From NCBI RefSeq assembly GCF_029761915.1, contig NZ_CP121695.1:7779501-7843500 (forward strand): 64,000 nucleotides of DNA, read 5' to 3'. The translations under genes and the position numbers were made by a program. Below the pieces are notes generated by a model that was not told the origin of the DNA, made no database searches, and saw nothing but the letters and a program-made list of their open reading frames with translations. Below, in pieces: positions 38,332 to 47,321 of this stretch. The first letter of the stretch is position 1. Each line of letters begins with the position of its first letter. Source of the stretch: Bradyrhizobium sp. CB1650 (lineage in GTDB: Bacteria; Pseudomonadota; Alphaproteobacteria; Rhizobiales; Xanthobacteraceae).

Positions 38332-39633
38332 CCCTCAGAGGCAGGGCTGTCCGCGGAATGATTCACTATGTCGCGGTGCATGCCCGGCGAGACCAAGGCA
38401 AATCGGTCTTTTCTGGTTATCGAGACACAGAAGGCCGAGCGTGCGATTTCGCGATAGCATTTTTGGAAGGCTGCTTGAACCGATCAATCGGCGGCAGTTT
38501 CAGACGGTTGTGGACCGTCTGGACGGGGACGCTTACGACAAGTCGTTCAGGAGCTGGGATCACCTGGTGGCGCTGATCTACGCGCAACTGAGCGGGAATG
38601 ACAGTCTGCGCGCCGTGGTGGAAGGCTTCAACGCCAATCCCCAGCACCACTATCATTTGGGCAGTGGCAAGCTCCCCCGCTCGACGCTGTCGGATGCCAA
38701 TGCCCGCCGGCCGGTCGGCATTTTTGCGCAAATCTTTTCCAACCTGTCGACGATGGCAGGCCAGCAGACCCGGCGCGAAGGCGCGGAGATGGTGCGCCTG
38801 ATCGATGCCAGTCCGATCCCGCTCGGCAAGGTTTGTTCTTGGGCGGCGTGGAATGGCCGCATCCGCCGCATGAAGCTGCACGTGGTCTACGATCCAAAGG
38901 GTGATGTCCCGAGCTGCGTCGAGGTGACGGCCGCGAACGTCAATGACATCGAGATCGGCCGTCACCCCCCCATCCAGCCCGGCGCGACCTATGTGTTCGA
39001 CAAAGGCTATTGCCGTTTCGATTGGTGGCGGAAGATCAATGATCGCAAGGAGTTGTTCGTGACCCGAGCGAAGACGAGCATCCGTCTTCGCTCGGTCAAG
39101 CATCGCTCCTTACGCAAGCGCAAGGGAGATGGCTTTGAGATCTTCGCCGATGACGAGGTAAAGCTTGTCAGCAAGGGCGATTCGCGACTGCCGATGCCAC
39201 TGCGCCGCATCAAGGTCAGGCGAGAGAACGGCGGCGTGATTACACTCCTGACCAACGATCTTGCCCGAACCGCCGTCGAGGTCGCCGCCCTCTATAAGAG
39301 CCGGTGGCAAATCGAACTGCTATTCCGCTGGATCAAGCAGCATCTCGACATCCGCAAGTTCCTTGGCACCAATGACAACGCGATCCGCCTGCAGGTCCTC
39401 GCCGCGATGATCGCTTACCTGCTGCTACGCATCGCCGCGCGCGCCAACTGCATCAAAATGCTTCCGCTCAGTTTCGCTGAGCTCGTGGGCCAGTTCCTGC
39501 TCACCCGGCGATCCCTCGACAGCATCGACAAGCCTCCACCCATCAATCTCAGCCGCCGCAAATGCAGCACATCCCCCAATCAGATCGAGTTCTGCTATGC
39601 TTAAATTTCCCCGGACAGTCCTGCCTCAGAGGG
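38332..39633 (+). mobile_element. IS4-family element
   Basis: Inverted ends CCCTCAGAGGCAGGGCTGTC at 38332 and the near complement ending GCCTCAGAGGG at 39633, differing at a few positions over 25 bases. I did not find a sure target duplication. The single transposase gene is open throughout. Confidence 0.82.
38441..39604 (+). CDS. IS4-family transposase, apparently intact
   Basis: A 387-residue protein starting at a GTG (38441; MRFRDSIFGRLLEPINRRQF). The DDE residues are visible: Asp in MVRLIDASPIPLG, Asp in TYVFDKGYCRFDWW and Glu in the YREK-like KSRWQIELLFRWIKQHLDIR. The N-terminal domain of unknown function found in this subgroup (SLRAVVEGFNANPQHHYHLG) is complete. No stop or frame break occurs, so this is one of the few transposases here that could still work. 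Confidence 0.9.
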   Translation: MRFRDSIFGRLLEPINRRQFQTVVDRLDGDAYDKSFRSWDHLVALIYAQLSGNDSLRAVVEGFNANPQHHYHLGSGKLPRSTLSDANARRPVGIFAQIFSNLSTMAGQQTRREGAEMVRLIDASPIPLGKVCSWAAWNGRIRRMKLHVVYDPKGDVPSCVEVTAANVNDIEIGRHPPIQPGATYVFDKGYCRFDWWRKINDRKELFVTRAKTSIRLRSVKHRSLRKRKGDGFEIFADDEVKLVSKGDSRLPMPLRRIKVRRENGGVITLLTNDLARTAVEVAALYKSRWQIELLFRWIKQHLDIRKFLGTNDNAIRLQVLAAMIAYLLLRIAARANCIKMLPLSFAELVGQFLLTRRSLDSIDKPPPINLSRRKCSTSPNQIEFCYA

Positions 39634-39695
39634 AGCCACGCCGATGGAAAAGCGCGCTACCGTGTAATTTAGAGCTCGGCGGCTTGCTCAGAAGT

Positions 39696-39950
39696 TCACG
39701 GATGTTTCGATATTGGCTCTGGTGTTCGTCTAGAACTCTGTACAGGACGATTCGGAGAAAGCTGCACGACCAGCTGTTTGAGACGAGCAATCTCTTGCTT
39801 GTAGCTTTCGATCTCGCGTCTGTCCGTCAGCATCGAAACTTCATGCCGATTGTCGCTTTCCGTCAATTCTACATGCAGAACCTTTGTTCGAGAGGGACCA
39901 AGTAGATTCGATACCTTCGCCGCGCCTTTGTGAAGTGCGGATGACACCAT
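39696..39950 (-). CDS. Small hypothetical protein with a coiled-coil tail
   Basis: An 84-residue frame from the ATG at 39950 (MVSSALHKGAAKVSNLLGPS). Residues 45-65 (REIESYKQEIARLKQLVVQL) have a heptad pattern suitable for a coiled coil. I do not recognise a family. The IS4 element lies to the left and the IS3 fragment to the right, so it may be a remnant. Confidence 0.3.
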   Translation of the reverse strand: MVSSALHKGAAKVSNLLGPSRTKVLHVELTESDNRHEVSMLTDRREIESYKQEIARLKQLVVQLSPNRPVQSSRRTPEPISKHP

Positions 39951-40029
39951 GGCTGGGTAAATGCAGATGAGCTGCTGCCGATTTGATGGACACCGAGAGT
40001 TAGGTGTTTCATGAAGCCGGAGGTGGGCG

Positions 40030-40317
40030 ATGAAGAGACGGAAGTTCAGTCGCGAGTTCAAGATCGAGGTCAAGCGGGTTAGGGAGCGTGGGGTGTCGGT
40101 GGCGCAGGCCGGGCGCGACCTGGATGTTCATGAGAACGTTCTGCGCAAATGGGTGAAAGAGTTCGGCTCCGATCCGGTGCAGGCCTTTCCTGGCCACGGG
40201 CAGATGAAGCCGGAGCAGCAGGAGATCGAGCGGTTGCGCCGTGAGGTCGCCAGGTTGAAGGCCGAGCGGGATATCCTAAAAAACTGTCCAGCGTCGTGGC
40301 GCGCCTGCGCGGGGTAG
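40030..40317 (+). pseudogene. IS3-family OrfA, truncated
   Basis: MKRRKFSREFKIEVKRVRER begins a standard IS3 OrfA: the helix-turn-helix includes GVSVAQAGRDLDVHENVLRK, and the leucine-zipper part is EIERLRREVARLKAERDILK. The normal next residues (KAAAYFA) and the overlapping OrfB are missing; after RDILK the frame runs into unrelated sequence and stops at 40317. Only the left end of the element remains. Confidence 0.85.
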
Positions 40318-40517
40318 AAACAGCCTTGTGCTATCCCTTGGCTCGGAGGGTAGCGGCCGTCAGCTTATTGGAGGCACTGTCCCCGTTAAAAAACGTGGTC
40401 CATGGGCGCATGCGGACTTGAGAGTGGTGACGCCGTTTCGGCGGCGATCCCGATTAGGAAGATGACAAATTGGCATAGCCCAGACCCTCCAGCCCATCAT
40501 CGGACGGAGGATTTGCG

Positions 40518-42176
40518 ATGCCTAAGAGGACAATCGGTGGCGGCCCGGACTTAAAGCCGGTCAACCTCGGCGCGGCCGCTATCGACATCGGGTCAAAGAT
40601 GCATATGGCCGCGGTGAACCCGGCCTGCACCGACACGCCAGTGCGTGCATTCGGCACATTCACGCAAGACCTGCATGAGCTGGCGGACTGGTTCAAGGCG
40701 TGCGGCGTGACCAGTGTCGCGATGGAATCCACTGGGGTCTATTGGATCCCAGTCTACGAGATCCTAGAACAGCGCGGGTTTGAGGTCATTCTGGTCAACG
40801 CGCGGTACGCCAAGAATGTACCTGGGCGCAAAACCGATCTCAGCGATGCCGCTTGGTTACGCCAGCTCCACTCCTATGGCCTGTTACGGGGCAGCTTCCG
40901 ACCCGATGCCGAGATCGCAACCTTGCGAGCCTATCTGCGCCAGCGCGAGCGGCTCGTGGAATATGCTGCCGCCCATATCCAACATATGCAGAAGGCCCTG
41001 ATGGAGATGAACCTGCAGCTCCATCATGTTGTCTCGGATATCACCGGCGCGACCGGCATGCGGATTATCCGAGCCATTGTTGCAGGCGAACGCAATCCCG
41101 ACGTCCTGGCAACCTATCGGGACGTGCGCTGCCATTCATCGATCGAGACGATCCGCGCAGCACTCGTAGGCAATGACCGCCACGAACATGTCTTCGCGTT
41201 GACTCAATCGCTGGAGCTCTACGACGTTTATCAGGCAAAGATGCTCGACTGTGATCGCAAGCTCGAAGTCCTGATCAGTGCATTGAACACCAAAGCAGCA
41301 AGACCGGTCGGAAAGCTAGCCAAGCCACGCATAAAGACCAAGCAGGTCAACACCCCCACCTTCGATGTCAGGACCGCACTGTACGGCGTGCTCGGCGTCG
41401 ATTTGACTGAGATCCATGGGTTGGGTCCGTCGCTCGCATTGAAGCTCATCGGCGAGTGCGGCACGGATTTAAGGGCATGGCCGAGCGCCAAACGCTTCAC
41501 TTCCTGGCTCTGCCTCGCACCCGGCAACAAGATCTCCGGCGGCAAGGTGCTGTCCTCGCGCACACGGAGATCCTCAAGTCGCGCAGCTGCGCTGTTGCGG
41601 TTGGCAGCCACAACCGTGGGGCGGAGCGAGACAGCGCTGGGAGCATTCTATCGTCGGTTGTCCTCACGTGCAGGTAAATCGAAGGCTGTGACGGCGACCG
41701 CTCGCAAGATTGCGGTTTTATTCTACAACACACTCCGGCACGGCATGAGCTACAGGGATCCTGGTGCCGATCTATATGAGCAGCGATATCGTAGCCGAGT
41801 CCTCGCCAACCTACAGCGCCGGGCGAAATCGCTGGGCTTCGTGTTGCAGGCCATCCCGGGCGACGCCAATCCGGCTGTTTCTTTGGTGTTTCGGTCGCGG
41901 GCAGCCTTCAACAGGCCGTCGCTTAGTTCGTCCACGTCGCTCTGCGGATACACGATGCTACCGCGCAGTTGCCGCGTAGGTTTCCAAGGAAGGGAAAGCG
42001 GAACGCAAGTACGCCCTGTCATCTCCTGGATCCAGCCCGCGATCTCGTCGGCATTCTTCATCATTGCGGATAGGAGGAGAAAGCTGGCGCCTGGAACCAA
42101 ACCCGCAAAGTTGAGCAAGCATAGCATTGCGTCAAGCGCCCGCCTCCCTCGACCTTCCTCGGGATGCAGCAGATGA
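40518..42176 (+). CDS. IS110-family transposase reading through its element end
   Basis: The IS110 part covers about residues 1-455 (to about 41885). It has the DEDD RuvC-like residues: Asp in AAIDIGSKMHMAAVN, Glu in VAMESTGVYWIPV and the Asp pair in GRKTDLSDAAWLRQL. The C-terminal Tnp20 part includes IHGLGPSLALKLIGECG and SWLCLAPGNKISGGKVLSS. No internal lesion is seen. The usual stop after DANPA is not reached; the frame runs on for about 95 residues that are antisense to the helicase fragment on the other strand. The family inserts without inverted repeats, so the exact ends are not visible. Confidence 0.88.
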   Translation: MPKRTIGGGPDLKPVNLGAAAIDIGSKMHMAAVNPACTDTPVRAFGTFTQDLHELADWFKACGVTSVAMESTGVYWIPVYEILEQRGFEVILVNARYAKNVPGRKTDLSDAAWLRQLHSYGLLRGSFRPDAEIATLRAYLRQRERLVEYAAAHIQHMQKALMEMNLQLHHVVSDITGATGMRIIRAIVAGERNPDVLATYRDVRCHSSIETIRAALVGNDRHEHVFALTQSLELYDVYQAKMLDCDRKLEVLISALNTKAARPVGKLAKPRIKTKQVNTPTFDVRTALYGVLGVDLTEIHGLGPSLALKLIGECGTDLRAWPSAKRFTSWLCLAPGNKISGGKVLSSRTRRSSSRAAALLRLAATTVGRSETALGAFYRRLSSRAGKSKAVTATARKIAVLFYNTLRHGMSYRDPGADLYEQRYRSRVLANLQRRAKSLGFVLQAIPGDANPAVSLVFRSRAAFNRPSLSSSTSLCGYTMLPRSCRVGFQGRESGTQVRPVISWIQPAISSAFFIIADRRRKLAPGTKPAKLSKHSIASSARLPRPSSGCSR

Positions 42177-43170
42177 CACTCGTCAAAAATAAGCAGGACC
42201 ACATCTGCAAACACCGTGGGTTCAATGCTCATTTGTGCCAAGCAGGACTCCGGTGTCATCACAAAGATTTCCGGTAAGTTATCCTCCTCACTTAAGAAGC
42301 CGATTTCATCGAATCGCTCCTGCTCGACCTTGCCTTCTGAAGGTCTTCCGGAGACCTATCGTCGCCTGCCCCACCAGAGCATTGGTCGGAGCGAGGAAGA
42401 CGACTTTCTTTTCGCGGAGCAGCCTAAATCTTTAACTCGGACAGCGTCGACTTTCCCGCACCTGTAGGGAAGCTCACCGCAGCAGAGTTCTCGGTCTCCA
42501 GATAGCCCTCTGCGACGGCCTCGCGATGATTTCTCCAGAGGTAAGGTCGCTTACGGCCGATCCGACGCATTGCGTTGAGCCACTTATTGCCATCGAGGCC
42601 GGATGTAGGCGCAACACCCGTTACAGCGCTGCCCGACAAATCCCCGGAAACCGCGAGTAGCAGTAGGCCAAGTGATGCGGGCCGGCGAACGATCCCACCT
42701 CGCTCCCAAGCCAGCCGCCGCCACCGGACGAGCTGCCGAACTCAAGCGCAATACCGACCGGAAAATTTCGCTCGCTTGACTGGCTTCCTCATCTCCGCGC
42801 AGCAGCTGGTTCGCTAGCGCGCGCACCCCGAGCAATATCTTAGTAGAGTGCCAGTGCCGCGACCTCGGCGGCGGTGTCTGCCGTAACCACATCCTTCGAA
42901 GGTAGGGTGGCCGATGTGATTCCCACAAGCTCCCCTCGTGCTAGCGATCGAAGCGCTTCGATCAACGTGTGCTCAACCGGTGAAACGCCATCCGAACTTA
43001 AATGGCTGGCGATCTCGCTGGCCTGCCGTGGCCTCAGCAACGAGGAAGAGCAACATGGCCGCGATGTCGGATGAAACAGCATTTGCATCGATATATGTGC
43101 CGCTAGCCTCGTCCTCGGCCCCTATCCGCGGGGCATTAAAGCAGAGTTGATGTGCGGACCCTGCAACGAA
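41886..43170 (-). pseudogene. Superfamily II DEAD/DEAH helicase, truncated by IS110 and frameshifted
   Basis: On the minus strand, pieces read IAAMLLFLVAEATAGQ and GVSPVEHTLIEALRSLARGE (N-terminal region), LETENSAAVSFPTGAGKST (Walker A, about 42440-42480), FVMTPESCLAQMS-like MMTPESCLAQMSIEPTVFAD, and VVLLIFDECHLLHPEEGRGR (motif II, DECH, at about 42175), then FLLLSAMMKNADEIAGWIQE (motif III region, S-A-T position). The second RecA domain is missing: the sequence stops at the IS110 end near 41885. Several frame changes occur upstream. A helicase with such a long N-terminal part is often found in defence or DNA-processing islands, but no partner gene is present. Confidence 0.75.
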
Positions 43171-43199
43171 CGCCGCGGCCGCGCGGTCATCCCGATCCG

Positions 43200-43410
43200 A
43201 GGACCCCACCTTCTCGCTGGGGCGGGCTTGGTCCATTTGAATGGCTTGGGTTCGGCACTATGTTGACTGATGAGGTCGATAGTGTCTGCGGCGCCCCTGG
43301 ACGCTGCGTTAGTGCCGCGGCTGATCTCCTGAGTGAGAAGAAACGCTCAACCTGATCGAGCCAGGACGAGAGATAGGCGTGAGATGGAGACGTCAGCGTG
43401 GCCGTTTGGC
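43200..43410 (-). pseudogene. IS630-family transposase relic, C-terminal part
   Basis: The minus strand reads SSWLDQVERFFSL and, in the next frame, further on EPKPFKWTKPAP-like sequence; this is the end of an IS630 transposase (the SWLNQVERFF block carries the catalytic Glu). The first part of the same transposase is at 44110-44660, on the other side of an ISAs1 relic. Confidence 0.65.
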
Positions 43411-43493
43411 GAGCCATTTTCGGATCAGTCGGGCCTTGTGAATGGCGTGGTGTCCATGACGAGAACATCGAGACCGCGCGCAGAGCTATCGCA

Positions 43494-44098
43494 TATGGCC
43501 GAGGATACTGAGGAGGAAGGCCTCGTCCCAGCCGGCGCGCTTGATTTTGCGCCGGATCGAAGCGCGGTCCGGGTGAGTTCGCAGGATGTTGAGGGTGAGC
43601 CTGCGCAGGATGGCGAGGTGCTCGGGAGCCTTTTCCTTTCGGGTTCTCGATGACCCCAATGACGGCGGCTGACGTGCAGCAGCCGCTCGCGGGAGATGTA
43701 TTTGGACAAGAGATAGTGGCGCACCACCGGCGTATCGGCGCGCCTGCCTTGCAGGCGCCTGCGTGATTGCCGTCGACGGCCACCACCGCCGTGAGCTTGA
43801 GCCGATTGGCCTTGGCAAAGACCGCCATGAACCTGCGGAATGCGGCCTCGAACGCTCCCGGTTCGAGCAGGCGGAATACGCGGCTGAACGTATCGTGGCT
43901 GGGCACGCCATGCTCCAAGCGCAGGAAAAGCCGCAACAGCTCTTCCTTCGCCTGTCCGAAGTCCGCCATGTCCGAGCACGATTCCGCTTCGCACAGCATT
44001 GTCGGCAGCGCGATGACCAAGACCTCCAGAAGATCGTGCCTAGCATTGGCCGCGCGCGGGTCTGACCCCTGACGAAAAGCCTTCTTGAATCTGTGCAT
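43494..44098 (-). pseudogene. ISAs1-family transposase relic with internal deletion
   Basis: From about 44098 the minus strand reads HDLLEVLVIALPTMLCEAES, EELLRLFLRLEHGVPSHDTF and FRRFMAVFAKANRLKLTAVV then AVDGNHAGACKAG, the first part of an ISAs1 (H-repeat) transposase through the first Asp. The middle is gone; in another frame the end follows, EHLAILRRLTLNILRTHPDR to DEAFLLSILGHMR. It is inserted in the IS630 relic that flanks it. Confidence 0.72.
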
Positions 44099-44109
44099 CC
44101 GACCCCCTC

Positions 44110-44660
44110 CATGATTCGGCAGTCGTCTTCAGAATCTCTCTTGCTTTCCAATGCAATAGGCCCGGAAAATCCATATGCGGTTCCCCTGAGACCGCACGGG
44201 ACGTGGCCTCTGATCTCCTCGAGAGACTGCCGGAACTCTGCGGCACGGTGACGGGAATAGCATTTGCCGGTGACCTTGCCCGTCGCAACGTCGAGCTCTG
44301 CGAAGAGCGAGTTGGAGGCCGTGTCGCGTGTAGTCGTGGCTGCGCCGTGCGGGCTGACCGGCCCAATGGGCAACATGGCTGGCTGCGGTCGAGCGCCTGG
44401 GGGACTTCTCGTCCACACACCACCTTGGCCACGAATCCGGATCGGTCGAAGAGCTTGAAAGTCTCTATCCGATGAGCTCCAAACCAAAGGCTCGCCAAAT
44501 GGGGCGCTGCACGCTGGAGACCGATAGCCGCCTTCCCTTCGCCATGCCGCGAGCTCCAGTGCGTCGCATCTTTGAAGGGCTTTCCACGGGTGGCTCGAAA
44601 GCGCATCATCGAACGTCGGGGGGGCCAGGCTGTGGCTTCTTTGCGGAGGCCAACTGCATT
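44110..44660 (-). pseudogene. IS630-family transposase relic, N-terminal and middle part
   Basis: Fragments on the minus strand include HRIETFKLFDRSGFVAKVV, then in other frames QALDRSQPCCPLG, TTRDTASNSLFAELDVATGK and VTGKCYSRHRAAEFRQSLEE. They match, in order, the central part of an IS630 transposase (DEKSQIQALDR, HGTTTLFAALDVATGKV, HR..EF..FL). Several stops and shifts are present. The C-terminal part is at 43200-43410. Confidence 0.65.
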
Positions 44661-44774
44661 CGCTTTCAACCGGGAATGCCAGATATGATTGCAAAGGAGT
44701 ATCTGGGCAGGAGCCGACTATTTCCAGAGCCCGACGAGCGGCCGGCCTATGTGTGCAGCGGGTCCAAAAGGTTG

Positions 44775-45240
44775 ATAGGGCATGGGACGGGCCCGATTAA
44801 CCTCATCCTGATGCTAGTAGCCAAGCTGGGTTACGGGCGGCGAGGTCCCCCTCATGCCGCAGATATCAATTGGCGATCCGGCGAGACGCTCATTCGCCGC
44901 CACGGGCTGGCTGCGAGCGCGTATACCTATGCCCTCGCCGCGACATCGTTGCCTCGCTGCGTGGTAGCCGCCCGACTTCGTTGTGTCACCGGCTGGCTTT
45001 GCGCAGGCTGCCGACTCACGTCGGCTTCGCATCGGGTTGCGCGAGTACAATGGTCGTCAAGACTGCCCTGGATCGCGCCAGCGTCCGCGGCTACGCCCAC
45101 CACGGTGTCACAGGCTTGCCGCCTAAGACTGGCGCGATTTTGTCCGAGCACAGCCAGTTGCTGCAACACGAGAGCCGCAACACCACCCGCATCTATACGA
45201 TGTCCAGAGGTTCCGCACATTGCCCCTCCGTGGCCGGCAG
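44775..45240 (+). pseudogene. RIT-type tyrosine recombinase (RitA-like) relic
   Basis: On the plus strand pieces read NLILMLVAKLGYGRRG, AADINWRSGETLIRRHG, THVGFASGCASTMVVKTALD and LLQHESRNTTRIYTMSRG. They match, in the same order, the RitA protein at the right edge of the window (AILLLLAKLGLR, WRASEILVRAKG, PHVGFASGCAITMIAKAALD, LLRRENHDTTRIYAKV). The His-Arg box is destroyed and several frame changes are needed. An older RIT insertion was probably here. Confidence 0.65.
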
Positions 45241-46202
45241 CGTTTCCAGGAGCCGGCTCGCAGCGCCATGCTTCAGCGCGTTTCGGCGATACCAAGCAAG
45301 CGATAAGCGACAGGTGCATTGCCTTGGGGCGGCCCAAGATTGAACTGATTCTCGGCGCCCCGGATCAGTCGACATGGCTCGTCGTGATCATGCACTGCTG
45401 CGTGCGGTTCCTTTCGTGTCCGATGCATCGCTGGGAATTCGCCGCCTCCATCTCCAAGCCGTCGATCGTACCGGTGCACCGGAACCCGTCACAATGTAAG
45501 CCGGAGGCTCCGTGCTGGGCCCGAATTCACTCAGAACATAGTGCCCATGTTTCCGGTGCACGGCGCCATGGCGGCTGTGTCCATCGCAACTGGAGCCGAC
45601 AAAGCATCGCCCCTTCCAGCAGGCATGCTGGTACCACGAGTGTCCCAGTTTTGGTTTTTCCATAATCCGTGACAACTATGATATAAGGTTTGCGTCTGCA
45701 GAGAAGCAAACAACGGCAGTCCTTGGGCGCACCCCATTAGCGCGAGTACCCCGCGCGGGTGACCGACACCTTCATCTCGGCACACAATCGCCGACCAGGT
45801 GAATCGAAGGAAACTCTCAAACCGGTTGGGAGCTCATTGAGCCAGCCCACGCTTGATCCCACACGCCTCGTCTTCATCGATGATGACCTAGGCTTCGACC
45901 AACATGGGTGCAACATGATCGGCGAACGCTCTAGAGAGTGCCGGGGCAGTCCGGCGCGGCTGGTATTGAGCGCGGCAGGACGGGAGCGAGCCTCCACGCT
46001 TCCATTCTGACGCGGGCGAGCCGCGCAGCAGTACTGTCGGCGGAGCGTGTGCAGAACGCAGCCTCCAAACTGTCGCAGTGGAGCGCTCAAGGTCTGAGAG
46101 AGTCGCCGACATGCTGCTTGACGGCTGTCCAGAAAGAAGTGACGGACTTCCACACTGGAGAACTCAACTCCTAGCACCGTCGTGGCACATTCACTATGCT
46201 CA
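45241..46202. other. Gene-poor stretch with a possible IS630 relic
   Basis: No gene recognised. Near 45846-45900 the plus strand reads SQPTLDPTRLVFIDDD, like the LDP.RLVFIDE segment of IS630 transposases such as the one at 27708, but it is too short and disrupted for a firm call. Confidence 0.4.
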
Positions 46203-47261
46203 TCATGAAAGGAAATTCATTGTTTGGTGTATTCTTGGTGAGTTGTCGAACCGCGATATGTGGCCGAGCACCGACTGAAGCTTTCGTGAGAAATCAGTCG
46301 TCGATGGATCCAGCAGGATGCCAATCATTGTGCCACTATGCGCGACTATGACGCCGAGAGCTCCGGTGGCCTCGGATGCGCGCAGCATTGAGCTCAGATG
46401 CCGCTTTGGGGCCCGGTCCTGATGCAGGAGCGCACTCGCTGTAGCTATTCTGCCTATTGTGGCAGTGTCGCCGCAGTGAATCGCGATTCGTACGCGATCA
46501 AGCAGTTCGTGATATTCTGCTCTGCAATCCGCGGAAATCTCGCCTCGCTTTCGGTCATAGTCGACCGTTTCGACGGTCCCGCCTTCGTCGATACCAACGA
46601 TAGCAAGTGGCGGCATTTGGCCGAGGAAGGTGATAAGTTTACAGGCTCGCTGTTGGTATGCGACCACCCCGGGGTACATCACTCCGTCGGATGGCTCAAT
46701 GTCCGCCATGAGCTTCTCGATCAAGGACGTCTGCACTCTACGTTTGAAGCAGCAAGCGATCGACCGTGCTGTCGCGACAAGATCCGCAGATGAGCTCGCC
46801 AGTCCTTTGCCTTCGGGGAGCTCAGACTCTAAAAGCAGGATACCTCCTGAGACGCCGAGTGCAATCACAAGGTTCTCAGCCAGTCGCTTCGCCTTCACTT
46901 TATGTGGCGGATAAACGGTTACAGATCGTGTGTGTGGAATCTCCACAAAATGGGCGTGTGCAAAGAGCGCGATGGGCATGGTAACCAGGAAATGCGTGTC
47001 ATCCGGAACTGAGCCGATCGGCAACTGGCCTTGGAGCAACTCGCCGAATGTGCCGCAACAACGTGCGACACCATATCCTGAGATTCCCGGCTGTTGCCTC
47101 TCCTTGGAAATAATCTCAGCGGTATCTCTGCCATCAAACTTCTGGAAGTATACGAATCCCTTCCAAACTTCGTCGGCCGCGGCCTTTTCAAGTTCTCTGG
47201 TCGTGATGCTCGTCCTAGAGACTGCAGTGCCGATAGAATAGGTCGAATGCTGGATCGACAT
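46203..47261 (-). CDS. GHMP-family kinase (PduX-like, probable amino-acid hydroxyl kinase)
   Basis: Start chosen at the ATG at 47261 (MSIQHSTYSIGTAVSRTSIT) because a GAGG site precedes it; an in-frame GTG at 47342 would add 27 residues. The 352-residue protein has a 60-residue N-terminal extension, then the GHMP fold: GVARCCGTFGELLQGQLP resembles the substrate loop of L-threonine kinase PduX (C.ASCGEL.QG), and PEGKGLASSSADLVATAR is the ATP phosphate-binding motif 2. Motif 3 is GALGVIVAHSGTMIGILL. It should phosphorylate a small hydroxyl substrate, perhaps threonine or a relative. It lies 1.2 kb from the ATP-grasp gene, on the opposite strand, and is the likely activating enzyme of that group. 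No frame lesion seen. Confidence 0.8.
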   Translation of the reverse strand: MSIQHSTYSIGTAVSRTSITTRELEKAAADEVWKGFVYFQKFDGRDTAEIISKERQQPGISGYGVARCCGTFGELLQGQLPIGSVPDDTHFLVTMPIALFAHAHFVEIPHTRSVTVYPPHKVKAKRLAENLVIALGVSGGILLLESELPEGKGLASSSADLVATARSIACCFKRRVQTSLIEKLMADIEPSDGVMYPGVVAYQQRACKLITFLGQMPPLAIVGIDEGGTVETVDYDRKRGEISADCRAEYHELLDRVRIAIHCGDTATIGRIATASALLHQDRAPKRHLSSMLRASEATGALGVIVAHSGTMIGILLDPSTTDFSRKLQSVLGHISRFDNSPRIHQTMNFLS

Positions 47262-47300
47262 GTCAGCTGTTCCCTCAGGTTCCTTTCCGGTAACGCTTCC

Positions 47301-47320
47301 GACATTGGAGCTCCAATGTC
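47301..47320. promoter_or_regulatory. Perfect 20-bp palindrome upstream of the kinase gene
   Basis: GACATTGGAGCTCCAATGTC equals its own complement. It is 39 bases before the kinase start codon, a position suited to an operator for a dimeric regulator or to a 5' hairpin in the message. No known regulator site is recognised. Confidence 0.55.
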
Positions 47321-47321
47321 C

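Noticed and set aside
44472..45665. A 397-codon plus-strand gene
   Set aside because: It crosses relics of an IS630 transposase on the other strand and of a recombinase in other frames, so it is open by chance.
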